A stretch of 64,000 nt of DNA, taken from the NCBI RefSeq assembly GCF_029101545.1, contig NZ_CP118866.1, positions 1,488,001-1,552,000 of the forward strand. The letters run 5' to 3'. The DNA comes from Amygdalobacter indicium (lineage in GTDB: Bacteria; Bacillota; Clostridia; Saccharofermentanales; Fastidiosipilaceae). Below the pieces are notes generated by a model that saw nothing but the letters and a program-made list of their open reading frames with translations, had not been told where the DNA came from and did not search any database. Positions 26,962 to 36,524 of the stretch are shown here, one piece after another (position 1 is the stretch's first letter; every line of letters begins with the position of its first letter). The position numbers were made by a program, and so were the translations under genes.

Positions 26962-27897
26962 ATGCAAGAACAAAAGCAGGATATTATCAAAGTAGCAAAA
27001 AGTTACAATTTAAATAATTTAGCTGATAAAGTTTGCAAAGCGGATGCACAACAACTTCCGAGTTTACTTAACAAATTGAAAAGTAAAATCAGAGAGCAGT
27101 TGATAAAAACCGCTGAAGCAGAAGATTTGCCTCCTAATGTGGCCGAAATGATGGAAAATTCTCCTCTGCCGGTTACAACTTTGAATGCTATATTGCAGGA
27201 ACAAATTGGAGAGCAAAAAGCGCAAAGAGCGAAAGAAGTTGCACGACTGCTACAAGAAGCTGAAGCTAATGCTTTGGAATCTGTTGTTAAAGTTATAAAA
27301 AGCTCGCCCAACGCTTCAATCACGACTTTAAAAACTCTTCTCGAGGTTGCCAAGGAAACTGCTGCCAAGGAAAATAAAGTCATATTTTTGACTGAAGAAG
27401 TTGCTAAAAACAAATCGGATATAGCAAGTAGAATAATTACGAAGGCCGCTCTGAATACTCCCTTTGCGATTATGAAAAATGTTTGGGATGCGTCTGTTGC
27501 AGCTAAAGAGGCTACAGAAAACAAAAAAGCTGAATTATCTAAACGTGCCGAGGAGTACGGATTCAAAGATTTAGTTGAGAATCTTAGTCAAGCGGGCAGC
27601 AAAAATATCGGCGTTTTGAATAATATTCTGGATTCCAGAATTAAAGTCAGGCTGGTAGACGAAGCTGAAAAGGCCGGTTTGCACGATTTAGCTGTAGAAA
27701 TTGCCACGTCAACGCAAGCTGTTAATGCCTTAAAGAGCAAGCTTGATGAGCAAATTAAAGCTAAGAAAGCTGCAAATGCGGCCGATGAACAAAAGGAACA
27801 AAGCGAAAAAGAAATTACGGCGCCTGTAAAAAAGCCGGAATCAAAGGATAATACCACCGCTCCCGCTCCTTTTGTCAACCCGGCGACCGGCACTTAG
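26962..27897 (+). pseudogene. C-terminal part of the frameshifted repeat lipoprotein
   Basis: 311 residues from ATG 26962 with no signal peptide and no ribosome site of quality. The frame is open upstream to at least 26911, so it is continuous with the preceding gene except for a -1 shift. It encodes more diverged helical repeats (IIKVAKSYNLNNLADKVCKA, LLQEAEANALESVVKVIKSS). It ends FVNPATGT, matching the end of the CAP lipoprotein, followed by a TAG where the paralogue has a GAG and four more codons. The DNA beyond the stop is also duplicated, terminator included. Best read as the lost 3' end of one gene of roughly 1,600 codons; separate expression cannot be excluded. Confidence 0.75.
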
Positions 27898-27935
27898 AAA
27901 AGCAACTGAGTTTTGAAACTCTCCCCCAAAGCGCA

Positions 27936-27968
27936 AGCCTGATAAGCAAAACTTATCAGGCTTTTTTT
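27936..27968 (+). terminator. Intrinsic terminator of the repeat lipoprotein gene
   Basis: Second copy of the stem AGCCTGATAAG/CTTATCAGGCT with loop CAAAA and seven T. It lies between this gene and the convergent murG (stop at 27992). Confidence 0.9.
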
Positions 27969-27991
27969 GTCAGATTTACGGAGAAAACGGA

Positions 27992-29155
27992 TTATGACTT
28001 ATAGCCGCTTAACTCAATCAAAGCTTCGGCGATATCCTCGGCAGCTTTGGGGAACGCCAGTTTTTCAGCTTGCTTACCCATTTGCTCTACTTTTTGCGGA
28101 TCGGCAGCCAGTTTTTGCCAAGTTGCTTCCAGGAAATCTGCCGTAAGTTCATTGTCCGGACACAAAAGCGCCGCCTGCGCCTCCACAAAAGCACGGGCAT
28201 TATACGTTTGATGGTCATGAGCAGCATAAGGATAGGGTACGAAAATTGCCATTTTACCGGTAGCTGCTATTTCTGCCAGCGTTAAAGCTCCGGCTCGACA
28301 AACCAGCCAGTCACAGGCTGCATAATATTTTTCCATATCATAAATATAATTGCGACAATCAATCAGATCCCCGTATTCCTGCACTGCAGCAGTATACTGT
28401 TCACTACCTTTAGCTCCAAGCGCCAGAATAATGTGATAAGGCAGCGGTTTGCGGGCCGCACGATAGCGGCGGGCCAGTTCAAAGACCGCATCATTCAGGC
28501 GTTTGGCCCCCAGACTACCGCCGACGACCAAAATATATTTACCGTTTTGGTCCAAGCCCAATTCTTCTCTGGCTTGACAGCGATCCTGATGAAAGAAACG
28601 TTCCGGCACGGGATTGCCTGTAAGCTCAGTACGCTTGGCGGCACTGAAGGCAGCTGCCGTAGCAGGGAAGCTGTAACAAACTAAATCAATATTTTTGGCC
28701 AGAAATAAATTGCTTTTACCCGGGAAAGCATTCTGTTCATGTAAGGCCGCCTTAATATGAAGCGCCTTGGCCGCACTGATAAGCGGGGCTGAAACATAAC
28801 CGCCGGTACCGAAGACCAGCAAAGGTTTCAGTGCTTTGATCAAACATCTTGCCTGCATGTGGCTGCGTGCCAACGTCCACACGGCGCGCATCAAAGCCGT
28901 CGGATTTTTATGGAACGGGCGAGCCGGCAAGGCAAAAAAAGGATAACCCGCTTTTTCTACCAGATGGCGTTCCAGTCCTTGCGGGCTGCCGACAAAAACA
29001 ATTTGCAACGCGGGATAATTTTGCTTAATATATTCCGCCACGCTCAACGCCGGGTTAATATGTCCGCTTGTTCCGCCGCAAGTAAATAATAAAGTTGCCT
29101 TGCTGCTGTCCAATCGCTTTTGTAAATCTTTTAATTGTTGTCCGAAATTACTCAT
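27992..29155 (-). CDS. murG: UDP-N-acetylglucosamine--lipid I N-acetylglucosaminyltransferase
   Basis: Converts lipid I to lipid II at the inner face of the membrane. The 387-residue GT-B glycosyltransferase has the family motifs GGTSGHINPALSVAEY at the N-terminus, FGTGGYVSAPLISAA, VGGSLGAKRLND, and the UDP-GlcNAc-binding CRAGALTLAEIAA and PYPYAAHDHQTYNA. ATG 29155 is preceded by AAAGGCTGG. It is the last gene of the long wall-division run, 86 bases after ftsW. In most relatives ftsQ and ftsZ come next; here lipoprotein genes on the other strand intervene. Confidence 0.96.
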   Translation of the reverse strand: MSNFGQQLKDLQKRLDSSKATLLFTCGGTSGHINPALSVAEYIKQNYPALQIVFVGSPQGLERHLVEKAGYPFFALPARPFHKNPTALMRAVWTLARSHMQARCLIKALKPLLVFGTGGYVSAPLISAAKALHIKAALHEQNAFPGKSNLFLAKNIDLVCYSFPATAAAFSAAKRTELTGNPVPERFFHQDRCQAREELGLDQNGKYILVVGGSLGAKRLNDAVFELARRYRAARKPLPYHIILALGAKGSEQYTAAVQEYGDLIDCRNYIYDMEKYYAACDWLVCRAGALTLAEIAATGKMAIFVPYPYAAHDHQTYNARAFVEAQAALLCPDNELTADFLEATWQKLAADPQKVEQMGKQAEKLAFPKAAEDIAEALIELSGYKS

Positions 29156-29241
29156 TTTCCAGCCTTTCCCTCTTTCATTGCGTCACTTATTCTGCTCCTG
29201 ATTGCTGTCCTGCACCGGCTTAACTATTGCTGAAACCGCTG

Positions 29242-30870
29242 CTAAACACGAACGCCCTTATCTCGATATTTCTGCTTGATTTCCGCCTCCACCTGCATAA
29301 TTTCCTGTCGTTTGGCAAGTGAAGGGCGAACGGCGAATTTTGAAATAGATAATATACAGCCGGCAGCAAAAAGGAAGAATACATTTGAAGTACCGCCGAA
29401 GCTGAAAAACGGCAGAGAAATACCTGTGGGCGGGATAACTCCGACATTAACAGCGATACTCAGTATGCCCTGAATCGTTAAAAGGAAAATATAGCCTAGA
29501 CTTATCAAGCGTGGGAATATACCGACGGTTCTGGTGACAATCGAGCAGCCGATTAAGAAAAAGACGACAAACATGCCCAAAACGAAAACGCCGCCGATAA
29601 ATCCCAGTTCTTCCACAATATTGGAAAAAATATAGTCGTTATGTCCCTCCGGTAAATAATTAAGTTTCTGTTTGCCCTGACCTAAACCTACACCGGTCAG
29701 GCCGCCGCCGGCAATGGCGATAAAAGCTTGCGTGCTGTGATAAGTATCAACATCACTTTTAACGGAAACTTTCGCCTCCTCATCCGCCTCCTTGTTTTGC
29801 ACACGGAAAATTTCCAAGCGCTTGGTTAAATGGTCCCAGCGACGAGTAAAATTAGCCGGCAAAAACGGCCGAGCCAACAGGACCATTAATAAAAAGGCCA
29901 GCAAAGCGCAGGTCAACTCCGTCCCGCCGAACAGCCAGGAACGCCAAGGTAAGCGCATGGCCAGTAAGAGTACAAAAGTCAAAAGCAACATAATAAAAAC
30001 TGCCGACATATGTGACTGCATAGAGATTAAGGCACACCAGGAAAGGACAATGGCGACAGGAATTACGACATCGACCAGGCCGTCGAACCAACGCTGCTTC
30101 CATGATCCGTTAAGCGTCAACCCGCCCTGCTCGCGAATTTTTTGTAAGCGGGAAAAATAAAAAGCTAAAACAAAGGGTACTCCTACTTTAGCTATTTCCG
30201 ACGGTTGGAACGTCGTGTTGGACATAAACGGTATTTTCAGCCATCTTCTTTGGCCGTTATAGTACGTCCCGATGCCCGGGATTAAAACGAGAAACAGCAG
30301 GCCCAAGGTGCCGATATAATACAATTTCACCCAAATGGCGCGATTAAATGCCCGAATATCAATATTCGCCACGACAAACATTACAACTAAACCCAACATG
30401 GTCGCCATATATTGCCGTTTGATATAAAAGAAAGGATTGTTCTGACTGTACATGCCGACATTCATGCTGGCGCTGAAAATCATCACCATCCCGAAACAAA
30501 GCATGGCAATAATCATCAACAGGATTCCCAGATGCATATGTTTTTGCTGTAATAAAAGTTGGGTACCGTCAACGGTGGCATAGTCAATCGGCTTCGCTCC
30601 CGGTAATTTCCAGCTTTTGCGCGCACCGACGGGATTAGTCGTTTTACCGTCGGCCGGTGCAGCGCTCATAGCGGCCGGTGAATCTGTTGTCGGTTTGGAA
30701 GTTGTAGCGGCTTTTTTCCTCGAAGATTCGGCAAAATCGAACTTCAAAGCCTCACCGGGGCGGCGGGCTGAAGCACTCTCACGCTTAGGAAGCTGCTTTT
30801 TACCGCCGGCAACATAAACGTCATCCAAACCGTCTTTAAATTCCAACTCGTTATTATTCACTTTTTTCAT
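29242..30870 (-). CDS. ftsW: FtsW/SpoVE-type SEDS peptidoglycan glycosyltransferase
   Basis: Polymerises lipid II into septal glycan strands together with its partner class B PBP. The 542-residue protein starts with a charged cytoplasmic segment of about 112 residues, then around ten membrane helices. SEDS motifs include GTYYNGQRRWLKIPF, FQPSEIAKVGVPFVLAF, the large extracellular loop with the AIAGGGLTGVGLGQGKQKLNYLPEGHNDYIFS region (split: GGGLTGVGLGQGK, YLPEGHNDYIFS) and PPTGISLPFFSFGG. Typical FtsW has a short N-terminus, so the first 110 residues are unusual. It lies 19 bases after mraY. Confidence 0.94.
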   Translation of the reverse strand: MKKVNNNELEFKDGLDDVYVAGGKKQLPKRESASARRPGEALKFDFAESSRKKAATTSKPTTDSPAAMSAAPADGKTTNPVGARKSWKLPGAKPIDYATVDGTQLLLQQKHMHLGILLMIIAMLCFGMVMIFSASMNVGMYSQNNPFFYIKRQYMATMLGLVVMFVVANIDIRAFNRAIWVKLYYIGTLGLLFLVLIPGIGTYYNGQRRWLKIPFMSNTTFQPSEIAKVGVPFVLAFYFSRLQKIREQGGLTLNGSWKQRWFDGLVDVVIPVAIVLSWCALISMQSHMSAVFIMLLLTFVLLLAMRLPWRSWLFGGTELTCALLAFLLMVLLARPFLPANFTRRWDHLTKRLEIFRVQNKEADEEAKVSVKSDVDTYHSTQAFIAIAGGGLTGVGLGQGKQKLNYLPEGHNDYIFSNIVEELGFIGGVFVLGMFVVFFLIGCSIVTRTVGIFPRLISLGYIFLLTIQGILSIAVNVGVIPPTGISLPFFSFGGTSNVFFLFAAGCILSISKFAVRPSLAKRQEIMQVEAEIKQKYRDKGVRV

Positions 30871-30889
30871 AATTTACCTGCATGCCGAT

Positions 30890-31924
30890 TCAAAGGCTGA
30901 AAAGCCAAATCCCCAGGAAACAGCCTACTGCCGTAACTGCGGAAAAAACTGCAACAATCTTAACTTCCGACCAATTACTTAATTCAAAGTGATGGTGAAT
31001 CGGCGCCATTTTGAAGATTCGCTTACCGCCGGTTTTGCGGAAATAAATAAATTGAATAAGGTCGGATAAAATTTCTACCCAATAAATTACGCCCAGGAAC
31101 AGGAAAGCGAGCATCCACCCGAATTGCAAAAGATACAGAGATACGACCGTTCCCAAGGCTAAACTGCCCAAGTCGCCCATAAACACCCGTGCCGGATGAA
31201 AATTGAAAACCAGAAAAGCGAGCAGACAGGCAATTAAAGTAACGGCTGAAAAAGCGAAATTATCCAGCTGAATAAAATCCCTGAGATTCGAAGCTTTCCC
31301 TATTTGCAAGTGCAGCATATATGTCAGAGCTGCCAGTACCACTATAGTTACCGAAGAGCAAAGGCCATCTACGCCGTCGGTAATATTGACGGCATTGGAA
31401 CAACAATACAAATAGAAAACAACAAATAAAACAAAGAGAATTTTTAACGGCCAGGCGCTGAACGTTACCGTCCCGTAAAAAGGTAAAACGAAGAAACTTT
31501 GCGGATTTTGCTGGACAAAAACAAAATACAGCGCATAAAGCAGATAAATCACCAACAAATATTGACTTTTGCGTTTCGGGGTCAAGCCCTCCTTATCTTT
31601 GCGCACTTTCACATAATCGTCGTAGAATCCCAAGATTGCCGTCAACACGATACAGAGCAGAGCCGCTGCAAATTCGTAAGTTACGCCGCCTGCGATATTG
31701 TTGTGCCACCAGTGTAGAAGCGAAATGAAAACGAAGGGAATTAAAAAGATAAAACCGCCGAATGTCGGTGTCCCCTCCTTGACCAGATGCGAGTTGGGGC
31801 CTTCCAATCGTTCATGCTGACCTAAATGCCACGAGCGCAAATAAGGTAAAATAATGCAACCGATTAATAAGGCGGCAGCAAAAGCTATCAGAATCAATAT
31901 TCCCTGACCTTGCAAAATAAACAT
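30890..31924 (-). CDS. mraY: Phospho-N-acetylmuramoyl-pentapeptide transferase
   Basis: Integral membrane enzyme that makes lipid I from UDP-MurNAc-pentapeptide and undecaprenyl phosphate. The 344-residue protein has about ten membrane helices. Catalytic motifs are GFYDDYVKVRK, the NAVNITDGVDGLCSS stretch, VFMGDLGSLALG and the histidine-rich MAPIHHHFELSNW. ATG 31924 has AAGGAG upstream. murF ends 11 bases before it and ftsW follows. Confidence 0.96.
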   Translation of the reverse strand: MFILQGQGILILIAFAAALLIGCIILPYLRSWHLGQHERLEGPNSHLVKEGTPTFGGFIFLIPFVFISLLHWWHNNIAGGVTYEFAAALLCIVLTAILGFYDDYVKVRKDKEGLTPKRKSQYLLVIYLLYALYFVFVQQNPQSFFVLPFYGTVTFSAWPLKILFVLFVVFYLYCCSNAVNITDGVDGLCSSVTIVVLAALTYMLHLQIGKASNLRDFIQLDNFAFSAVTLIACLLAFLVFNFHPARVFMGDLGSLALGTVVSLYLLQFGWMLAFLFLGVIYWVEILSDLIQFIYFRKTGGKRIFKMAPIHHHFELSNWSEVKIVAVFSAVTAVGCFLGIWLFSL

Positions 31925-31935
31925 AACAATTCTCC

Positions 31936-33486
31936 TTAATATTTCCCGTTTTGGACCCGATAATTCAGCTCATCCCAAACTTTTTCCACACTTTCGCCCA
32001 AAGCAAAACTGTGCGAACCTTTGAAAAATATCAGTTCGTCCCGCTGTAATTCCCGCAGCAAATCTTCATCCAAGTCTTCCCTTTGCCGATACGTCTTGCA
32101 GCGCGCCGCTTTGCGACCTTTATCTTCACAAGCTGTGAGATACGCCGCCTGCATATAGTAGGCTCCATGACCGACAAAATAAATTCGTTCCAGGTTATGC
32201 TCCGCCAGATAAGTTCCGACTTTGCAGTGTTCACTTTCGCTATATGCTCCCAGTTCATTAATTGAACCGCAGACAGCTACCATCTTGGGCAATCTGTATT
32301 GACGGCACAGCAGTTCCGCCGTATCAAGCACCGCTTTGAAAGAGCTGCTGGCAGCATTATAAGAATCATCTAATAAAACCGTATTGGCAATTTTCAAAAT
32401 TCGTTCTCTGCCGTTGGCCCCTTTGTATTCGGCCAAATTACGGGCTGCCGGTTCAATCGGCAGATGCAAAGCGACGTTGCAGGCAATAGCCAAACAGGCG
32501 TTTTGGGCGTGATGTTGCGCCGGTGTAGCCAAAGTAACGCTTGTCGTTTGACTTATTTCCTGCTTATCACCTTGGAAATGAACAATATTGACTTTAAAAG
32601 TCTGCTGCAGCTGTCCGGCGGCATTTTCCGCTAAAGTTCTCTGACCGCCGATAACCCAAGTAACATCGGCCGGAAATTCAGCTGCCTTGGCCGGTACAAA
32701 ATCGCTTTCCAAGCCGTACAAATAAAGATGCAGATGAGCGGCCAACTTATGAAATTCAGCATACTTGATAAGTAAGTCGTCGTTAAAAGGCAATAATAGG
32801 CTGCCGTCGGGACGCAGACCGTTAAGGATACTGGTTTTTTCACGTAATAGTATTTGGCGATTCTGGAAATGGTCGATATGCGAAAAGCCGATACCAGTAA
32901 TTATCGCCACATCCGGTTGTACCAAAGCTGTTTCGCGCGCCATTTCGCCGATGCTGTCAATTCCCATTTCAACAATCGCATAAGCAGCTTCCTGTTCGTG
33001 GAGTCGTTCCAACGTTTGGCTGATGCCGACTTCATTATTAAGGTTGTACTCCGTCTCGACAATATTTCCCTGCCCTTTGAGGCTGCGGCTGATCATACAG
33101 CGGGAAGAAGTTTTACCGACAGAACCGGTCACGGCTATTACCGGTCGATGAAATTCACTGCGGCAAAATGCTGCAAATTTATAAAAGGCGGCCCAAGTAT
33201 TAGGAACTTTAACAACTGAACAATGCTGATTATCAGCTGTCTGCTGCAGCTTTTCATCCAACTTGGAACTTTGATCGATGACTACCGCCACCGCGCCCCG
33301 CTTGATTGCCGGCAGCAGATAATCATGCCCGTCGAAGCGTTCCCCTTTCAAAGCAATAAATACCTGATTATGTAAATCTGTCCGGCTATCTGTCTTAATA
33401 TTGGCAAAAGTTTGTGTCGCCTGTCCGCAAATTAATTGGGAATCAGGCCATATTTCGAGTAATTTTGCAATGGTCAATGTCTCCAT
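31936..33486 (-). CDS. murF: UDP-N-acetylmuramoyl-tripeptide--D-alanyl-D-alanine ligase
   Basis: Adds D-Ala-D-Ala, the product of ddl in this window, to the UDP-MurNAc tripeptide. The 516-residue Mur ligase has the N-terminal substrate domain, the P-loop AVTGSVGKTSSRCMI, the central AYAIVEMGIDSIGEM and VAIITGIGFSHIDHF, and the C-terminal LDDSYNAASSSFKAVLD and KMVAVCGSINELGAYSE. The usual Thr-Thr after the P-loop Lys is Thr-Ser-Ser. ATG 33486 follows the PBP gene by 10 bases. murD, murE and murC are not in the window. Confidence 0.95.
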   Translation of the reverse strand: METLTIAKLLEIWPDSQLICGQATQTFANIKTDSRTDLHNQVFIALKGERFDGHDYLLPAIKRGAVAVVIDQSSKLDEKLQQTADNQHCSVVKVPNTWAAFYKFAAFCRSEFHRPVIAVTGSVGKTSSRCMISRSLKGQGNIVETEYNLNNEVGISQTLERLHEQEAAYAIVEMGIDSIGEMARETALVQPDVAIITGIGFSHIDHFQNRQILLREKTSILNGLRPDGSLLLPFNDDLLIKYAEFHKLAAHLHLYLYGLESDFVPAKAAEFPADVTWVIGGQRTLAENAAGQLQQTFKVNIVHFQGDKQEISQTTSVTLATPAQHHAQNACLAIACNVALHLPIEPAARNLAEYKGANGRERILKIANTVLLDDSYNAASSSFKAVLDTAELLCRQYRLPKMVAVCGSINELGAYSESEHCKVGTYLAEHNLERIYFVGHGAYYMQAAYLTACEDKGRKAARCKTYRQREDLDEDLLRELQRDELIFFKGSHSFALGESVEKVWDELNYRVQNGKY

Positions 33487-33496
33487 ATTTTACCTT

Positions 33497-36400
33497 TCAG
33501 TGCTTCTTTGTGCCTTTTACCGGCGGCTGTTGTCCGGCTGTTTTACCTGTTTTTTTCCCTGTTGCCGTACCTGCAGGCGGCGAAGCGTCGGACTTATTTT
33601 GAGTCGGTCTGACTTGTGCCTGCTTGAAATTCGAAACAACATCATCTACCTCCGGGTCATAAGGTTTTGCTGTAAAGCGCAAACGAACTACGGCCCATTT
33701 ACGAATTTGATTGACAACGCCCGCTTCATTATAGCGACTTATATCCTGGGAAATAACCACACCCTTAGGGTCAACGCCGTCAATACAAATATTGATATGG
33801 GCAGCCTTCGCCAAAGCTTTGGCTTGGACGATATTCAAACCGGTAAAGTCCGGCACATCCGTATTACCCTGAATATTTAAGGACGAAAGCGGATGCTTGG
33901 CCGTACCGACGAAGACCTTGCCGTCATCTATCATTCTCGCGTCAGGCGCCGGCCACTGTTCGGTAATCGGCTCATCCAGAGGGTCGGTCCCAATCGGCCA
34001 CACCAGCTCCAGGCCGCGAACTTCCGTAGCATCCATATAAGCATGTTGCAGTGTTAAGCCTTTATAATTCAAAACAATATGTTTACGCCAGGCATTACTA
34101 TAATCGTAATCGGTAAATTCTGCTTTTTTATGCAACTCATTGTGCGTAATTAATGCCAATCTTCTGGCCGCAGTCTGCACTGCCCAGGTACCGTAGGAGT
34201 TATTGTCCAAAGGCTGCAAAGTCGCTATTAAAATAATGTATTCCGGATTAGAAGCCGAGCCGATAACCACGGTAGAAAAACAGGACAGATCATCTTTGCC
34301 GTCACCGTCGACATCGACAGTCGAAGTACCGGTTTTGCCGGCTAAATCCAAACCGGTAGAATAAATATACTGACCCGGATAGCCGTCATGGGTCGTACCG
34401 CGCATCAGCTCCACAACTTTACGGCTGATTTCCGGCGAGAAAACACGGCGGACGTTCTTGGGACGAATTTCTCTCTTAATATTACCGTTGGTATCGGTAA
34501 TTTTGCTGACAATATGCGGTTCCATCATATTACCGCCGTTGGCCAGCGCAATGTAGGCGTTCATAATCTGCATCGGAGTCGCCGTCGCCTGTTCGCCGAA
34601 AGCTAAAGTTGCCAAATCCGCCATGTCCAACGAATTTAAGGCATGTTGTACGCCCACACCTTCTCCGGGCAAATCGACACCGGTTTTATCATAGAAGCCC
34701 AACTTAACCACATATTCAAAGAACGGATCCAGCCCGATTCTCTCCGCCAGTCTGGAAAAAGGCGGGTTGCAGGAATACCACAGAGCCTGAGAAATCAGTT
34801 CCGTCCCGTGATTGACGCCGAACATATTTTCCGACCAACATTTAATCGGATAAGCCGTCCAACCCTCAACCCACAAAGGGGAATCCGAGAAATAATCTTT
34901 TTCCAGATCCACAGCATTGCGCTGCAGGGCGATTGCCAACGTAAAAGGCTTAAAAATGGAGCCCGGTTCGTACGATTTCTGCACGCAGAAATTAGACCAG
35001 ACTTCGCCGGTCAAATACGCCATATCCTGTTCGTTCTTGAAAGGATCGAATTCCCCGGTAATACTTCGCTCTATATCCGCTCTTTTTTTGATTTCTGTCG
35101 GATCCAACGTAGTTTCTGCCGTTGTCGGCAAAGTTTCGCCGCGAATTTTCGCCCAGGTCTCATCATATTCCCGTTTTTTCCGCGCCTTTTCTTCCCGCTT
35201 TTTCCGGTCCTCAATATCCTTAATCAAATATTTGATGCGTAAATCATTAAGACGAGGTTTCTCGTAAGGTTTGTTCAAATTAAAAGTCTGACTTTGGGCC
35301 ATCGCCAATATTTCACCCGTATCAGGTTTGGCAATCAGGGCAAAAGCGCCAAGACGCGGTTCGGTTATATTTGTCAGCGCATCTATCTGCCGCTGAGCCT
35401 CTTCCTGAATATTTTTGTTAATTGTCAAATAAACATCATCGCTTTTTTGCGGATTGATATCCAGATTAAGCGAGTTATTCAACGGTTGGCGGTTAAAATT
35501 GTCCACTTCTTTGTAACTGACACCCTTTTGCCCGGACAATTCGGCATTATATTGACGTTCAATGCCCGTCACACCTTCAATCATATCGTCCTGCTTGGAG
35601 GTAAAGCCGATAACCTGCGATAAATATTCATTCTGCGGATAATAGCGGGTCATAACCGGGTCGACAACAATGCCGTAAATGTTCTCCTGCGTCAAATACT
35701 CCTGCAATTTATTTTTTACTTCCGCCGCTACATTACGTTTTAATTGAATATACGGCTTGTCCGTCTGCTTGATTATTTCCTGCATTTTGCTGTTGTCTAT
35801 TTCCAGTATTTTACCAACCTGCTCGGCAATTTCGCTGCGTTTGGGCGCCCGGTCGATTAAATAGGAGCGCAAAGCGGAAGGGGAAATACCGATATTGTAG
35901 ACATAAGTAGTTAATGCCAGCAAAGTGCCGTTACGATCATAAATATTGCCCCGCTCGGGATAAGAAACACTGCGTTGTAAGCGTTGATTCGCCGCCTTGC
36001 CGACATATTCTTTGTGCTTAATAACCGTTAAATCGAACATTTTGACAATACTGGCCAAAGACAATACAGCGACCAGGGCAAAAATTACCAAAACATAAGT
36101 GATGCTGTTTTTGCGACTTTTGTCCGTTTCGCTGCGATAAGTAGCATAGGCATTCTGATTGGCGGTATTGGCTTCGGTAAATTTTTTTATCGCGCCTTTA
36201 TGTGCTTTCCAGTTCCACAAAGTCCGACTGTGCCGTTTGATTTCAGTTGCCGTCTTTGATGCTGCCTGCTTGGACAAATTTCGGGCGGCGGACGCCGGCA
36301 TGCGCCAATGCAAATCCGTATTATAACCGGCAGGTGCGTATACCTGCGGCTCTTCCTGTCCCTTTTCGGATTTTTTTGAATTTGAAAAAGGCAATTTCAT
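33497..36400 (-). CDS. Class B penicillin-binding protein (SpoVD/FtsI type) with PASTA domain
   Basis: Septal transpeptidase, 967 residues from ATG 36400 (AAGGAG ten bases upstream; TTG 36403 is the alternative). One membrane helix lies near residues 100-123. The dimerisation domain contains RSVSYPERGNIYDRNG. The transpeptidase domain has the active serine in YEPGSIFKPF (about 480), WYSCNPPFS (SxN motif, about 545) and LAGKTGTS (about 685). A single PASTA-like domain near 845-905 begins DVPDFTGLNIVQAKALAKAA. A charged insert of roughly 80 residues (KKREEKARKKREYDE) sits before the active site. It lies between ftsL and murF, where the partner of FtsW is expected. Confidence 0.93.
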   Translation of the reverse strand: MKLPFSNSKKSEKGQEEPQVYAPAGYNTDLHWRMPASAARNLSKQAASKTATEIKRHSRTLWNWKAHKGAIKKFTEANTANQNAYATYRSETDKSRKNSITYVLVIFALVAVLSLASIVKMFDLTVIKHKEYVGKAANQRLQRSVSYPERGNIYDRNGTLLALTTYVYNIGISPSALRSYLIDRAPKRSEIAEQVGKILEIDNSKMQEIIKQTDKPYIQLKRNVAAEVKNKLQEYLTQENIYGIVVDPVMTRYYPQNEYLSQVIGFTSKQDDMIEGVTGIERQYNAELSGQKGVSYKEVDNFNRQPLNNSLNLDINPQKSDDVYLTINKNIQEEAQRQIDALTNITEPRLGAFALIAKPDTGEILAMAQSQTFNLNKPYEKPRLNDLRIKYLIKDIEDRKKREEKARKKREYDETWAKIRGETLPTTAETTLDPTEIKKRADIERSITGEFDPFKNEQDMAYLTGEVWSNFCVQKSYEPGSIFKPFTLAIALQRNAVDLEKDYFSDSPLWVEGWTAYPIKCWSENMFGVNHGTELISQALWYSCNPPFSRLAERIGLDPFFEYVVKLGFYDKTGVDLPGEGVGVQHALNSLDMADLATLAFGEQATATPMQIMNAYIALANGGNMMEPHIVSKITDTNGNIKREIRPKNVRRVFSPEISRKVVELMRGTTHDGYPGQYIYSTGLDLAGKTGTSTVDVDGDGKDDLSCFSTVVIGSASNPEYIILIATLQPLDNNSYGTWAVQTAARRLALITHNELHKKAEFTDYDYSNAWRKHIVLNYKGLTLQHAYMDATEVRGLELVWPIGTDPLDEPITEQWPAPDARMIDDGKVFVGTAKHPLSSLNIQGNTDVPDFTGLNIVQAKALAKAAHINICIDGVDPKGVVISQDISRYNEAGVVNQIRKWAVVRLRFTAKPYDPEVDDVVSNFKQAQVRPTQNKSDASPPAGTATGKKTGKTAGQQPPVKGTKKH

Positions 36401-36524
36401 CAATGCGCTTCTCCTTGTTTCCTACTTTGTTTATTATTCGCTTCCGCCCGGCTCGTTCGCGGCTGCATTGGTCGCCCGGATTATCGCCCGGACTTTAAGA
36501 TAAGCTTCGCCGAAGCACTGCACT

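Noticed and set aside
26911..26964. Programmed -1 ribosomal frameshift joining the two repeat-protein frames
   Set aside because: The sequence before the stop (CTT GCA AAG TAG) is not an X-XXY-YYZ slippery heptamer, and no obvious downstream stem was seen; mutation or sequence error is simpler.
27936..27968. Bidirectional terminator also serving murG
   Set aside because: On the minus strand the hairpin is followed by TGCGCTTTGG, not a T-run, so only plus-strand termination is supported.
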